From Streptomyces deccanensis (GTDB lineage Bacteria > Actinomycetota > Actinomycetes > Streptomycetales > Streptomycetaceae): DNA of 64,000 nucleotides. The position numbers and the translations under genes are program-made. The notes under the pieces were generated by a model. It was not told the origin of the DNA. It made no database searches and saw only the letters and a program-made list of their open reading frames with translations. The stretch spans positions 8,680,001 to 8,744,000 of the forward strand of contig NZ_CP092431.1 in NCBI RefSeq assembly GCF_022385335.1, read 5' to 3'. Positions 33,538-40,983 of this stretch are shown here, piece by piece (positions within the stretch are counted from its first letter, which is position 1; each line of letters begins with the position of its first letter).

Positions 33538-35004
33538 TCACGGCTCGCGATCATGCTTGTCGCCTTCACGTTCCTTGTTCTCATCGTTCCGTACTGATCG
33601 CGTTCCATCCCTCGCGGGGCGGGCGGGTCGGGGCATTCGCAGGGCGAGAGGCGCACCCAGCGCCGCCACCGCGGCCAGGAACAGCAGCGCCGGGCCCGTG
33701 CCCAGCGGCATGAGGGTGGTCGCGGCCGCCACCCCGAGCGCCGGGCCGACGTTCATCGCGGTCTGCTGGAGCCCACCCGCCACCCCGGCCGCCTCCGGCA
33801 GAGCATGACGTACGACGACGGCGGTCGCGGTGACCATCAGCGCGCCGAAACCGGCCCCCAGCAGCAGGAACCCGGCCCCGACCAGCACCGTCGACGACCC
33901 GGGGCCGAGCCGGGACAGCGCCAGCACACCGGCGGTGAGCAGCACGGTCCCCGCGAGGGCCGTCGGACGGGCGCCCCACCGGCGCAGCAGGACGGCCGAC
34001 AGCGGCGCCCCGAGCACCATCGTCACGCCGCCGGGCAGCGCGACGAGGCTGGTGCGCAGGGGGTCCAGGCCGAGCACGTCCTGGAGGACGAAGCTGCACA
34101 CGAACAGCGCGCCCAGCATCGCGGCGGAGGCGGCCACCAGCACCCCGAGCGCCGCGCGCACCGGCGCGGAACCGAGTACGGCGGACGGCAGCAGCGGGTC
34201 GGGGGCACGCCGCTCGTGCCGTACGAGGGCGAGGGCGGACGCGGCGGCGATCAGCACGCCGAGCACACCGGTGGCCGTCCAGCCGTGCTCCGGCACCCCG
34301 ACCAGCGTGTGCACGAGAGCCGCCAGGGTCACGCCGAGCAGCGCGGCGCTGGGCAAGTCGAGCCGGGCGAGCGGGGTCCGCGTCGCGCTTCGCGCAAGCG
34401 GGGCGCGCACCGCCAGCGCCAGCAGGCCCATGATCAGGGCCGGTACGACGTTGAGGAAGAACACCGCCCGCCAGCCCAGCCGGTCGACGAGCACACCGCC
34501 GACCAGCGGACCGGCCGCCACCGCCACCCCGATGGCACTGGTCCGCAGCGCGATGGGCATGGCCAGCCGGTCGGGCGGGAAGGCCGCCCGCAGCATGCCC
34601 AGCGTGGCGGGCTGCAGCAGGGCGCCGAAGACGCCCTGGACCACCCGCAGCCCGATCACCCAGCCCACCCCGGGGGCGCACCCGATCCCGGCGGAGGCCG
34701 CGCCGAACCCCAGCACACCCCAGGCGAACACCCGTCGATGCCCGAACCGGTCGCCCAGCCGCCCCGCGAACACCAGCAGCCCGGCCACCGCGATCAGATA
34801 TCCGGTGCTGGTCCACTGCACCTCGGTGAGCGAGGCGTCCAGGTCGCGCCGCAGGGTCGGCTGGGCGATCGTCAGCACCGTGCCGTCGAGGGCGACCAGC
34901 ATGGCGCCGAGCACGCTGCTCGCGAGGGTGAGGCGGCGGTGATACGGGGAGACGGACACGGGTCCGTGCCGGTCGACCCCGGCCTCCGTCGTGGGCGCCG
35001 TCAC
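33538..35004 (-). CDS. DHA2-family MFS drug exporter (EmrB/QacA type)
   Basis: Polytopic exporter, 488 aa, with about 14 hydrophobic segments. Landmarks are the motif D1 region LDGTVLTIAQPTL in the first helix and the loop GRLGDRFGHRRV. GTG 35004 overlaps the stop of the TetR gene by 4 bp, so the two are translated together. The long frame continuing upstream to 36771 is not part of the gene. It should expel a small hydrophobic or cationic compound using the proton gradient, under control of the coupled TetR protein. The charged C-terminal tail is cytosolic. Confidence 0.88.
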   Translation of the reverse strand: MTAPTTEAGVDRHGPVSVSPYHRRLTLASSVLGAMLVALDGTVLTIAQPTLRRDLDASLTEVQWTSTGYLIAVAGLLVFAGRLGDRFGHRRVFAWGVLGFGAASAGIGCAPGVGWVIGLRVVQGVFGALLQPATLGMLRAAFPPDRLAMPIALRTSAIGVAVAAGPLVGGVLVDRLGWRAVFFLNVVPALIMGLLALAVRAPLARSATRTPLARLDLPSAALLGVTLAALVHTLVGVPEHGWTATGVLGVLIAAASALALVRHERRAPDPLLPSAVLGSAPVRAALGVLVAASAAMLGALFVCSFVLQDVLGLDPLRTSLVALPGGVTMVLGAPLSAVLLRRWGARPTALAGTVLLTAGVLALSRLGPGSSTVLVGAGFLLLGAGFGALMVTATAVVVRHALPEAAGVAGGLQQTAMNVGPALGVAAATTLMPLGTGPALLFLAAVAALGAPLALRMPRPARPARDGTRSVRNDENKEREGDKHDREP

Positions 35005-35579
35005 CGCTCCTCGCTCCCCAGGTGCGCGTCCAGCGCGGTGTGCAGCAGGGGCGCGAAGTCGTCGGCCCCCGTGGTGAGTTGGAGGCTGCCCCAGGTCCAC
35101 AGCTGGGCGATGCCGTAGAGGTTCGCCAGCAGGGCGCCCGCGACGAGCCGCGCGTCGGCGTCGGGCCGGGCCCGCCCGACGAGATCCACCAGCAGCGCGA
35201 AGATCGGGAGACTGGCGTCCCGTAGCCCCAACTCGTTGCTCTCCAGCAAATCGTGACGGAACATCAGCTCGTGCATGCCCCGGTTGGTCAGCGCGAAGTC
35301 CAGGTACACACGCCCCAGCGTCGCGATCTGCTCCCGGGGACCCGCCGTGTCGTCCCCGAGGGCCGCGACCCCCCGGTCCGCCAGCTCCTCGAACCCCCGG
35401 CGCGCGATGGCCGACAGCAGCTCCAGGTGCGTGGGGAAGTAGCGGCGCGGCGCCCCGTGCGACACCCCGGCCCGCCGTGCGATCTCCCGCAACGACAGGG
35501 CCTGCACGCCCTCCGCCGTCACCAACTCGACCCCGACGTCCACGAGTCGGGACCGCAGCCCCGTGTTGCGTTCTTCCAT
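35001..35579 (-). CDS. TetR-family repressor of the exporter operon
   Basis: Repressor of about 192 aa. The N-terminal HTH ALSLREIARRAGVSHGAPRRYF is typical and is followed by a TetR C-terminal ligand domain. ATG 35579 is used; GTG 35585 is two codons earlier and neither has a Shine-Dalgarno sequence, so the mRNA may be leaderless. The start lies inside the first of two palindromic operators, which predicts tight autoregulation. Its stop overlaps the exporter start (GTGA). The effector is probably an exporter substrate. Confidence 0.87.
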   Translation of the reverse strand: MEERNTGLRSRLVDVGVELVTAEGVQALSLREIARRAGVSHGAPRRYFPTHLELLSAIARRGFEELADRGVAALGDDTAGPREQIATLGRVYLDFALTNRGMHELMFRHDLLESNELGLRDASLPIFALLVDLVGRARPDADARLVAGALLANLYGIAQLWTWGSLQLTTGADDFAPLLHTALDAHLGSEER

Positions 35580-35615
35580 AGACACTGTCTACCAGGAGGC
35601 GGTAGACAGTGTCTA
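35579..35615. promoter_or_regulatory. Tandem TetR operators
   Basis: Two perfect palindromes, TAGACA-C-TGTCTA (35579-35591) and TAGACA-G-TGTCTA (35603-35615), lie 24 bp apart centre to centre. The pair is itself a 15-bp inverted repeat around a 7-bp spacer. It spans the start of the TetR gene and the RBS and start of the divergent leader ORF, so one bound repressor (or two dimers) would silence both directions. Confidence 0.8.
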
Positions 35616-35668
35616 CTGCGATATTCGGTTGCCTGTCTGCGGTGACGGTGGATGCAATGTCCGGATGA
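35609..35668 (+). CDS. 19-residue leader ORF coupled to the ligand-binding protein gene
   Basis: A near-perfect RBS AGGAGG (35594-35599) precedes GTG 35609 by 9 nt. It opens a frame encoding VSTAIFGCLSAVTVDAMSG, whose TGA (35666-35668) overlaps ATG 35665 of the next gene. The ligand-binding protein has no good RBS of its own, so the leader ORF probably delivers ribosomes by re-initiation. It overlaps the TetR operator. No function of the peptide itself is suggested. Confidence 0.5.
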   Translation: MSTAIFGCLSAVTVDAMSG

Positions 35669-36780
35669 TCACAGGCGAGCCCGGCCCGAGGCGGCACACG
35701 GACGACACCGGGGGACCGATCCGGATCGGCGCACTCGCCCCCCTGAGCCCGCCCGGCTGGGCGGAGGCGGGCAGGCACCTGCTCGCCGGTCTCGAAGTGG
35801 GCGTGGGCGAGGTCAACGACTCCGGCGGTGTCGCCGGGCGGCCGCTCGAACTGGTGGTCAGGGACACCGCCGCCGACCCGCTGCGGGCCTCGGCGGCCGT
35901 GGAGGAACTGGCGCAGCTCGGGGTGGCCGCCCTGGTCGGGGAGTACCACAGCGTCGTCGCCCGCGCCGCCGCGGGCCGGGCCGACGCCCTCGGCCTCCCG
36001 TACCTCTGCTCGTCGGCGGTCCTCGACGCGCTCACCGACCAGCCGACGGACCGCGTCGCACGCCTCTCCCCGCCGCAGTCCCGGGGCTGGCGGATCTACG
36101 CGGACCACCTCCTCGGCGAGGGACACAGCCGTGTCGCCGTGGTCACCCAGCCGAGCGTCTACTGGGCGGCCGGGACCCGCGTCCTGCGGGACCACCTCGC
36201 CGCGTACGGCGGCACCGTCGACGAAATCGACGTCGGCGCGCTCACCCCCGCCGGCGTGTGCGACGCGCTCGCCGACCGGCGCGCGACGGCCCTGCTCCTG
36301 CTGGTCGGCCACCCGCACCCGGCGGTGCCGATCGTCCGGGCCGTACGGCGTGACCGCCGCCTCGCCGAGGTACTGATCGGCGCTCCGGCCGGGCAACCGG
36401 AGCTCGCCAGTTGGCTGACTTCGCTGGGGGCGGACGGTGCCGGAGTGCCGTTCCTGAGCTACGACCCCGACCGGCTCGGTCCCCTCGGCGCACGGGTCGG
36501 GACGGCCCTCGCCGACCGGCTGGGCGAAGCGCCCTCCTTCGTCGCCTTCGAGGGCTACGACACGGTCGCGGTCCTCGCCGAGGCCATGCGCTCGTACGGC
36601 ACGGACCGGGCGAGCGTCGCCGCGTCCTGGCCGCACGTCACGGTGGAGGGCACCCGCGGCCGGATCAGCTTCTCCCGGGTACCGGGCGTCGGTGTGTGGC
36701 AGTGGGCCGGGGCTCCGGTCCAGGTCGTCGACCGGGATCCGGCGGCACCGCATCGGTTGCGGGTCCTGCACAGGGGCTGA
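35665..36780 (+). CDS. Leucine-binding-protein-like ligand-binding protein without signal peptide
   Basis: Protein of 371 aa with the type I periplasmic-binding fold of branched-chain amino-acid and amide receptors. It opens with IRIGALAPLSPPGWAEAGRHLLAGLEVGVGEV in the first 60 residues (read as two short blocks), and AALVGEYHSVVARAAAGRADALGLPY follows. No secretion signal, lipobox or hydrophobic N-terminus is seen, and no ABC permease or ATPase gene is adjacent. It therefore looks like a cytosolic receptor, as with AmiC of Pseudomonas. It shares the tandem TetR operators with the divergent repressor/exporter unit and may sense or sequester the same ligand. Confidence 0.78.
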   Translation: MITGEPGPRRHTDDTGGPIRIGALAPLSPPGWAEAGRHLLAGLEVGVGEVNDSGGVAGRPLELVVRDTAADPLRASAAVEELAQLGVAALVGEYHSVVARAAAGRADALGLPYLCSSAVLDALTDQPTDRVARLSPPQSRGWRIYADHLLGEGHSRVAVVTQPSVYWAAGTRVLRDHLAAYGGTVDEIDVGALTPAGVCDALADRRATALLLLVGHPHPAVPIVRAVRRDRRLAEVLIGAPAGQPELASWLTSLGADGAGVPFLSYDPDRLGPLGARVGTALADRLGEAPSFVAFEGYDTVAVLAEAMRSYGTDRASVAASWPHVTVEGTRGRISFSRVPGVGVWQWAGAPVQVVDRDPAAPHRLRVLHRG

Positions 36781-36785
36781 TCACC

Positions 36786-37364
36786 TCAGCGCGAGGTCTC
36801 CGCGCGTTCGAGCATGCACAGTCTCTTCTCGTCGGGGTCGCCGATGTACGTCCACAGGTCGGGCTTCTTCTTCGTGCCCCGCGTCTCGTACTCGCCCCGT
36901 ATCCCGCTCGGCGTGAACGTGAGGTGGACCGTCGAGACGGGGTTGTCCGTGCCGACGCCGTTGCGGGTGTCCCGTTCCCAGGTGCCTGTGCCGGGGTTCG
37001 GGGCGAGGACGTCGTCGAAGCCGTCGTCGTCGTTGTCGTCGAAGTCTCCGCAGATCTCGGTCGAGGTAAACGTCCCGTCCTCCTTCAGCACCAGACGCCC
37101 GCCCCCCTCGTCCACCCACGTGCCCGTGATCTCGGCCGTGCTCATGGTCAGGGGCTTGCCGCCGGGTACGGGGAGCGCGAGACCACTCAGGATCACCAGC
37201 CCGAAGGACAGGCCGACCCCGAGCAGGAACAGCACACCGCACCCCGCCGCGCCCACGAGCGGGACGAGCAGGGCGATCCGCCAGCGCCGTCGGCTCGTCT
37301 CGGCCGAGGGCCATCCCTGCCAGGGAGGCGGGGTGGCTCTGTAAGGGTCCTCGCCGCGCTGCAC
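36786..37364 (-). CDS. Small membrane-anchored protein, unknown function
   Basis: Not assigned to a family. It encodes 192 aa from GTG 37364 behind AGGGGG. A short cytosolic N-terminus with Pro/Trp residues is followed by one or two hydrophobic segments (about residues 30-65). A soluble beta-rich domain containing ITGTWVDEGGGRLVL, an Asp-rich loop DDNDDDGFDD that could bind calcium, and two cysteines follows outside the membrane. Streptomyces genomes carry many such one-domain surface proteins. It ends 5 bp from the convergent ligand-binding protein gene. Confidence 0.75.
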   Translation of the reverse strand: MQRGEDPYRATPPPWQGWPSAETSRRRWRIALLVPLVGAAGCGVLFLLGVGLSFGLVILSGLALPVPGGKPLTMSTAEITGTWVDEGGGRLVLKEDGTFTSTEICGDFDDNDDDGFDDVLAPNPGTGTWERDTRNGVGTDNPVSTVHLTFTPSGIRGEYETRGTKKKPDLWTYIGDPDEKRLCMLERAETSR

Positions 37365-37461
37365 ATCGTCCCCCTGCGGTGTGGTGCCGCGGAGTCGCGG
37401 CGGTGCGATCATCATGCCGCCGAGCCGCGCGCGCCTTCGCGGCGGGGTGGCGCGCGGACCC

Positions 37462-37503
37462 GGGCACCACGCGGGAGTCCCCGGGCACCACGCGGGAGTC
37501 CCC
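37462..37503. repeat. 21-bp direct repeat upstream of the small membrane protein gene
   Basis: Two exact 21-bp copies (37462-37482, 37483-37503) begin GGGCACCACGCGGGAG; a degenerate third copy continues into the terminator hairpin at 37500-37527. It is a simple tandem array in an untranslated 188-bp gap. Confidence 0.8.
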
Positions 37504-37527
37504 GGGCACCCTCGCGGGCGCCCGGGG
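37500..37527 (-). terminator. Stem-loop terminator of the MHS transporter gene
   Basis: CCCCGGGCACCC (37500-37511) pairs with GGGCGCCCGGGG (37516-37527), 11 of 12 positions matching with a TCGC loop. It lies 26 bp past the stop of the minus-strand transporter gene. Confidence 0.7.
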
Positions 37528-37552
37528 ACTCGGGGCGGAACCGGGCCGTGGC

Positions 37553-38893
37553 TCAGGCCGCGACGCGCTCCCGGTCGTTCTTCTCGTGCGGCGCGCGGGT
37601 GCCGAGGAGCTCGGTGGGGATCTTGTGCGTCTCGCGGGCGGTGAGGGCGGCGAGGACCGGCGGGACGCACAGGGCGGCGGTGAAGAGGGCCACGGCGAAC
37701 CAGTCGTCGCCGTCCGGACCGGCGATCTGCGCGGCGAAGGTGACGGCGAAACCGGCGATGGCGAAGCCGATCTGGGTGCCGATGGCCATGCCGGACAGCC
37801 GGACCCGGGTGGAGAACATCTCGCCGTAGAAGGAGGGCCAGATGCCGTTCGCGGCGCTGTAGACGACACCGAAGGTGACGATGCCGAGGACCAGGACCAG
37901 CGGGTAGGCGCCGGTGGAGATCGCCCACAGGTAGACGAACATCATCACCGCGCTGCCGGCCGCGCCGATCAGGAACACCGGGCGGCGGCCGATGCGGTCG
38001 GAGAGCGTGGCCCACAGCGGGATCGCGGCGAGCGCGACCAGGTTGGCGAGCGCGCCCACCCACAGCATCGAGGAACGGGACAGGCCGACCGACTCGCTCG
38101 TGCCGTACGCCAGCGCCCACACGGTGAAGATCGTGGAGACCGAGGCGACCAGCGCGCCCGCGATCACCCGGAGCACGTCCGCCCAGTGCTCGCGCAGCAG
38201 GATGGCCAGCGGCAGCTTGGCGACGCCCTCGGACTCGGTCTGCTGGGTGAAGGCGGGGGTCTCGTCCAGGGTGCGGCGGATGACGTAGCCGACGACGGCG
38301 ACGGCGATGCTCATCCAGAACGGGACGCGCCAGCCCCAGGAGAGCAGCTGGTCCTCGGGGAGCGCGGCGATCGGGATGAAGACCAGGGTGGCGAGCAGCT
38401 GCCCGCCCTGGGTGCCGCTCAGGGTGAAGCTGGTGAAGAAGCCGCGCCGCTCCGACGGCGCGTGTTCCAGCGTCATCGAGTTCGCGCTGGCCTGCTCACC
38501 GGCCGCCGATATGCCTTGCAGGACACGGCAGATCACCAGCAGGACGGGGGCGAGGGTGCCGACCTGGTCGCGGGTGGGCAGGCAGCCGATCAGGAACGTC
38601 GACAGGCCCATCAGGATCAGCGTGAAGACCATGATCTTCTTGCGGCCCACGCGGTCGCCGTAGTGCCCGAGGAACAGCGCGCCGATCGGCCGCGCCGCGT
38701 ACGCGACACCGAACGTGGCCAGCGAGAGCAGGGTCGCGGTGGCCGGGTCGGACTCGTCGAAGAAGACCGTCGGGAAGATCAGGGCGGCGGCGCTGCCGTA
38801 GATGAAGAAGTCGTAGTACTCCAGGGCGCTGCCGATCCAGGCGGCCGTGGCGGCCTTCTTGGGCTGGCCGGGAGGTGCGGCGGGGACGGACAC
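37553..38893 (-). CDS. MHS-family MFS transporter, probably shikimate/quinate uptake
   Basis: Metabolite:proton symporter, 446 aa, with 12 predicted hydrophobic segments. MHS-family signatures are SALEYYDFFIYG at the start, GHYGDRVGRKK after the second helix and the second-half repeat LSDRIGRRPVF. GTG 38893 has GAAGGAG upstream; the longer frame to 38971 lacks support. Its neighbourhood (shikimate dehydrogenase and dehydroshikimate dehydratase genes beyond a shared TetR gene) points to uptake of shikimate or quinate, as in ShiA. An operator-like site (39035-39052) lies in front. Confidence 0.85.
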   Translation of the reverse strand: MSVPAAPPGQPKKAATAAWIGSALEYYDFFIYGSAAALIFPTVFFDESDPATATLLSLATFGVAYAARPIGALFLGHYGDRVGRKKIMVFTLILMGLSTFLIGCLPTRDQVGTLAPVLLVICRVLQGISAAGEQASANSMTLEHAPSERRGFFTSFTLSGTQGGQLLATLVFIPIAALPEDQLLSWGWRVPFWMSIAVAVVGYVIRRTLDETPAFTQQTESEGVAKLPLAILLREHWADVLRVIAGALVASVSTIFTVWALAYGTSESVGLSRSSMLWVGALANLVALAAIPLWATLSDRIGRRPVFLIGAAGSAVMMFVYLWAISTGAYPLVLVLGIVTFGVVYSAANGIWPSFYGEMFSTRVRLSGMAIGTQIGFAIAGFAVTFAAQIAGPDGDDWFAVALFTAALCVPPVLAALTARETHKIPTELLGTRAPHEKNDRERVAA

Positions 38894-39034
38894 GGCGTGA
38901 CTCCTTCGAGGGATCTCCCCCATGAGAGGGGGGTGAAGCGGAGGAAGGCAAGGCGAGGCGGGGCGAATCACAGCGGGGGGAGGGGCCGGCCCCTGGGGTG
39001 ACGGGGCGGTCGTGCCGGGCGCTACGCGGCTAAT

Positions 39035-39052
39035 TAACGCACTGGATAGTTA
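39035..39052. promoter_or_regulatory. Candidate TetR site upstream of the MHS transporter
   Basis: TAACGCACTGGATAGTTA matches the site at 39960-39977 at TAACG-ACT-G-T-GT. Both are A/T-richer than their surroundings and lie in front of the two arms of the quinate/shikimate cluster. The enclosing 38894-39205 gap otherwise holds only the 14-bp repeat array. Confidence 0.5.
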
Positions 39053-39142
39053 GTAGCGGTTGGCTACGGATGTTGCGCCGACGTTTCCCGGGTGTCAAGA
39101 GGTGACGCCGGAGGATCTTGCGGCCGAGACCCGACCGAGACC

Positions 39143-39198
39143 GTGCGCCCCGCCCCGTGCGCCCTGTCCCGTGCGCCCCGTCCCGTGCGTCTAGCCCC
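39143..39198. repeat. Four tandem 14-bp repeats downstream of the TetR gene
   Basis: Copies at 39143, 39157, 39171 and 39185 share GTGCGCCCCGCCCC-like sequence; the last copy is the most diverged. They lie between the MHS transporter promoter and the 3' end of the TetR gene. Possibly slippage-derived. Confidence 0.75.
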
Positions 39199-39205
39199 GC
39201 GGGCC

Positions 39206-39871
39206 TCAATCCGCCGCGCGGTCCGCCGTCAGATAGGCGATCACCATGTCGCCCAGCATCTGGCGGTAGTGGTCGCGGCGTCCGGCGTCGATCAGGTCGC
39301 GTCCGAAGAGGGCGCCGAAGGTGTGCCGGTTGGCCACCCGGAAGAAGCAGAACGCGCTGATCATCGCGTGCAGGTCGACGGCGTCGACGTCGGCGGTGAA
39401 CAGGCCCGACTCCTGGCCCGACTCCAGGATCCGGCGGATCACGTCCAGCGCCGGCGAGCCGATCTTGGCGAGCATCTCGGAGGAGGCGATGTGCTCGGCC
39501 TCGTGGATGTTCTCGATGCTGACCAGGCGGATGAAGTCGGGGTGCGCCTCATGGTGGTCGAACGTCACCTCGGCGAGCCTGCGGATGGCCGCCACCGGGT
39601 CCAGGTGCTCGACGTCGAGCTCCTGCTCCTGTTGCCGGATCACGGAGTACGCCCGCTCCAGCACGGCGGTGAACAGCTGCTCCTTGCCGCCGAAGTAGTA
39701 GTAGATCATCCGCTTGGTGGTGCGGGTGCGGGCGGCGATCTCGTCGACCCGGGCGCCGGCGAACCCGGAACGGGCGAACTCCGTGGTCGCGACGGAGAGG
39801 ATCTCGGCCTTGGTGCGGGCGGCGTCACGGATGCGCCCGTTCGGTCGTGCCGGTTCTTCGACGCTGGTCAT
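39206..39871 (-). CDS. TetR-family regulator of the quinate/shikimate cluster
   Basis: Regulator of 221 aa. The N-terminal HTH runs RVDEIAARTRTTKRMIYYYF, and the C-terminal domain resembles the TetR_C group seen with aromatic-acid catabolic genes. ATG 39871 is used. It sits between the transporter gene (same strand) and the divergent dehydrogenase gene, with near-identical candidate operators on both sides. It probably represses the transporter, itself and the catabolic genes until a pathway intermediate (quinate, shikimate or protocatechuate) binds. Confidence 0.86.
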   Translation of the reverse strand: MTSVEEPARPNGRIRDAARTKAEILSVATTEFARSGFAGARVDEIAARTRTTKRMIYYYFGGKEQLFTAVLERAYSVIRQQEQELDVEHLDPVAAIRRLAEVTFDHHEAHPDFIRLVSIENIHEAEHIASSEMLAKIGSPALDVIRRILESGQESGLFTADVDAVDLHAMISAFCFFRVANRHTFGALFGRDLIDAGRRDHYRQMLGDMVIAYLTADRAAD

Positions 39872-39959
39872 CGGGTTCCTTCGGGCGAGTGCGGCCGGTG
39901 CCCGTGATTCTAGGAGCTGCGACGACGCTCTTCCCTCGGGAGGGAACGGCTGCTATTAC

Positions 39960-39977
39960 TAACGTACTAGTTCGTAC
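39960..39977. promoter_or_regulatory. Candidate TetR site upstream of the shikimate dehydrogenase gene
   Basis: TAACGTACTAGTTCGTAC includes two GTAC elements and matches the 39035 site. It is 24 bp before the GTG start of the dehydrogenase gene and inside the divergent gap with the TetR gene. Confidence 0.5.
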
Positions 39978-40001
39978 ATTAGATCTCGCGGGAGGGCCGC
40001 C

Positions 40002-40877
40002 GTGGCCAAGGACTCGTATCTCGTCGGCCTCATCGGGTCCGGCATCGGGCCGTCCCTCAGTCCCGCCCTGCACGAGCGGGAGGCCGACCGGCAGGGCCTG
40101 CGCTATCTGTACCGGCTGATCGACATCGACGACCTCGGCGTCGGGCCGGAGGCGGTGGGTGACCTGGTGCGCGCCGCCCGTGACCTGGGCTTCGACGGGC
40201 TGAACATCACCCACCCGTGCAAGCAACTGGTCATCGAGCACCTCGACGGGCTCGCCCCGCAGGCCGCCGCGCTCGGCGCGGTCAACACGGTCGTCTTCGA
40301 GGACGGCCGCGCCGTCGGCCACAACACGGACGTCACCGGCTTCGCCGCGTCCTTCGCGCGCGGGCTGCCCGACGCCCCGCTGGAGAAGGTGGTGCAGCTG
40401 GGCGCCGGGGGCGCGGGCGCGGCGGTCGCCCACGCCACGCTCACGCTCGGCGCGGAGCACGTCACCGTCGTCGACGCGATGCCCGACCGGGCGACCGACC
40501 TCGCCACCTCCCTCAACCGCCACTTCGGCCCGGGTCGGGCCGCCGCGGCCACGCCGGACGCGCTGCCGGTGCTGCTGGGGGCGGCGGACGGGGTCGTCCA
40601 CGCGACGCCGACGGGGATGGCGGCGCACCCCGGGCTGCCGTTCGCCGCGGAGCTGCTGCGTCCCGGGCTGTGGGTGGCGGAGGTGGTGTACCGGCCGTTG
40701 GAGACCGAGTTGCTGCGGGTCGCGCGGGGGGTTGGCTGCGCCACGCTCGACGGCGGGGGGATGGCCGTGTTTCAGGCGGCCGACGCGTTTCGGTTGTTCA
40801 CCGGGTGTGAGCCGGACGCTTCGCGGATGTTGGCGGACATCGGTGAGTTGGCCGGGGTTGCGGGAGCCCGTAACTAA
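40002..40877 (+). CDS. Shikimate/quinate dehydrogenase
   Basis: AroE/YdiB-family NAD(P) dehydrogenase, 291 aa, GTG 40002 behind GGGAGG. Ser18 and Ser20 (GPSLSP), the catalytic Lys74 (NITHPCKQ) and Asp110 (GHNTD) are present. The nucleotide loop is LGAGGAGAAVA, after which VVDAMPDRA suggests NAD rather than NADP because an acidic residue ends the second strand. Paired with a dehydroshikimate dehydratase gene, it should oxidise shikimate or quinate for catabolism rather than act in aromatic biosynthesis. Confidence 0.88.
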   Translation: MAKDSYLVGLIGSGIGPSLSPALHEREADRQGLRYLYRLIDIDDLGVGPEAVGDLVRAARDLGFDGLNITHPCKQLVIEHLDGLAPQAAALGAVNTVVFEDGRAVGHNTDVTGFAASFARGLPDAPLEKVVQLGAGGAGAAVAHATLTLGAEHVTVVDAMPDRATDLATSLNRHFGPGRAAAATPDALPVLLGAADGVVHATPTGMAAHPGLPFAAELLRPGLWVAEVVYRPLETELLRVARGVGCATLDGGGMAVFQAADAFRLFTGCEPDASRMLADIGELAGVAGARN

Positions 40878-40902
40878 GCGCCGCGGTGGTCGGTCCGGTG
40901 TG

Positions 40903-40960
40903 TCGGCTGCGGGTCCGTCGCGGCTGGTCGCGCAGTTCCCCGCGCCCCTTACGGGGCGCG
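40903..40960. repeat. Streptomyces intergenic palindromic repeat
   Basis: The sequence contains the stretch GCGCAGTTCCCCGCGCCCC followed by a perfect hairpin CGCGCCCC-TTAC-GGGGCGCG (40941-40960). I recall this element as highly repeated between genes of many Streptomyces chromosomes. It lies in the 106-bp gap between the dehydrogenase and dehydratase genes and may act as a transcript-stabilising stem. Confidence 0.7.
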
Positions 40961-40983
40961 CCCCTGCCTCAAGGAGTCACCCC

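Noticed and set aside
35004..36771. Upstream extension of the exporter frame on the minus strand
   Set aside because: It would cover the TetR gene and the ligand-binding protein gene; GTG 35004, overlapping the TetR stop, is the natural start.
37462..37511. Possible CRISPR repeats
   Set aside because: The 21-bp copies are directly adjacent with no spacers and no cas genes are present.
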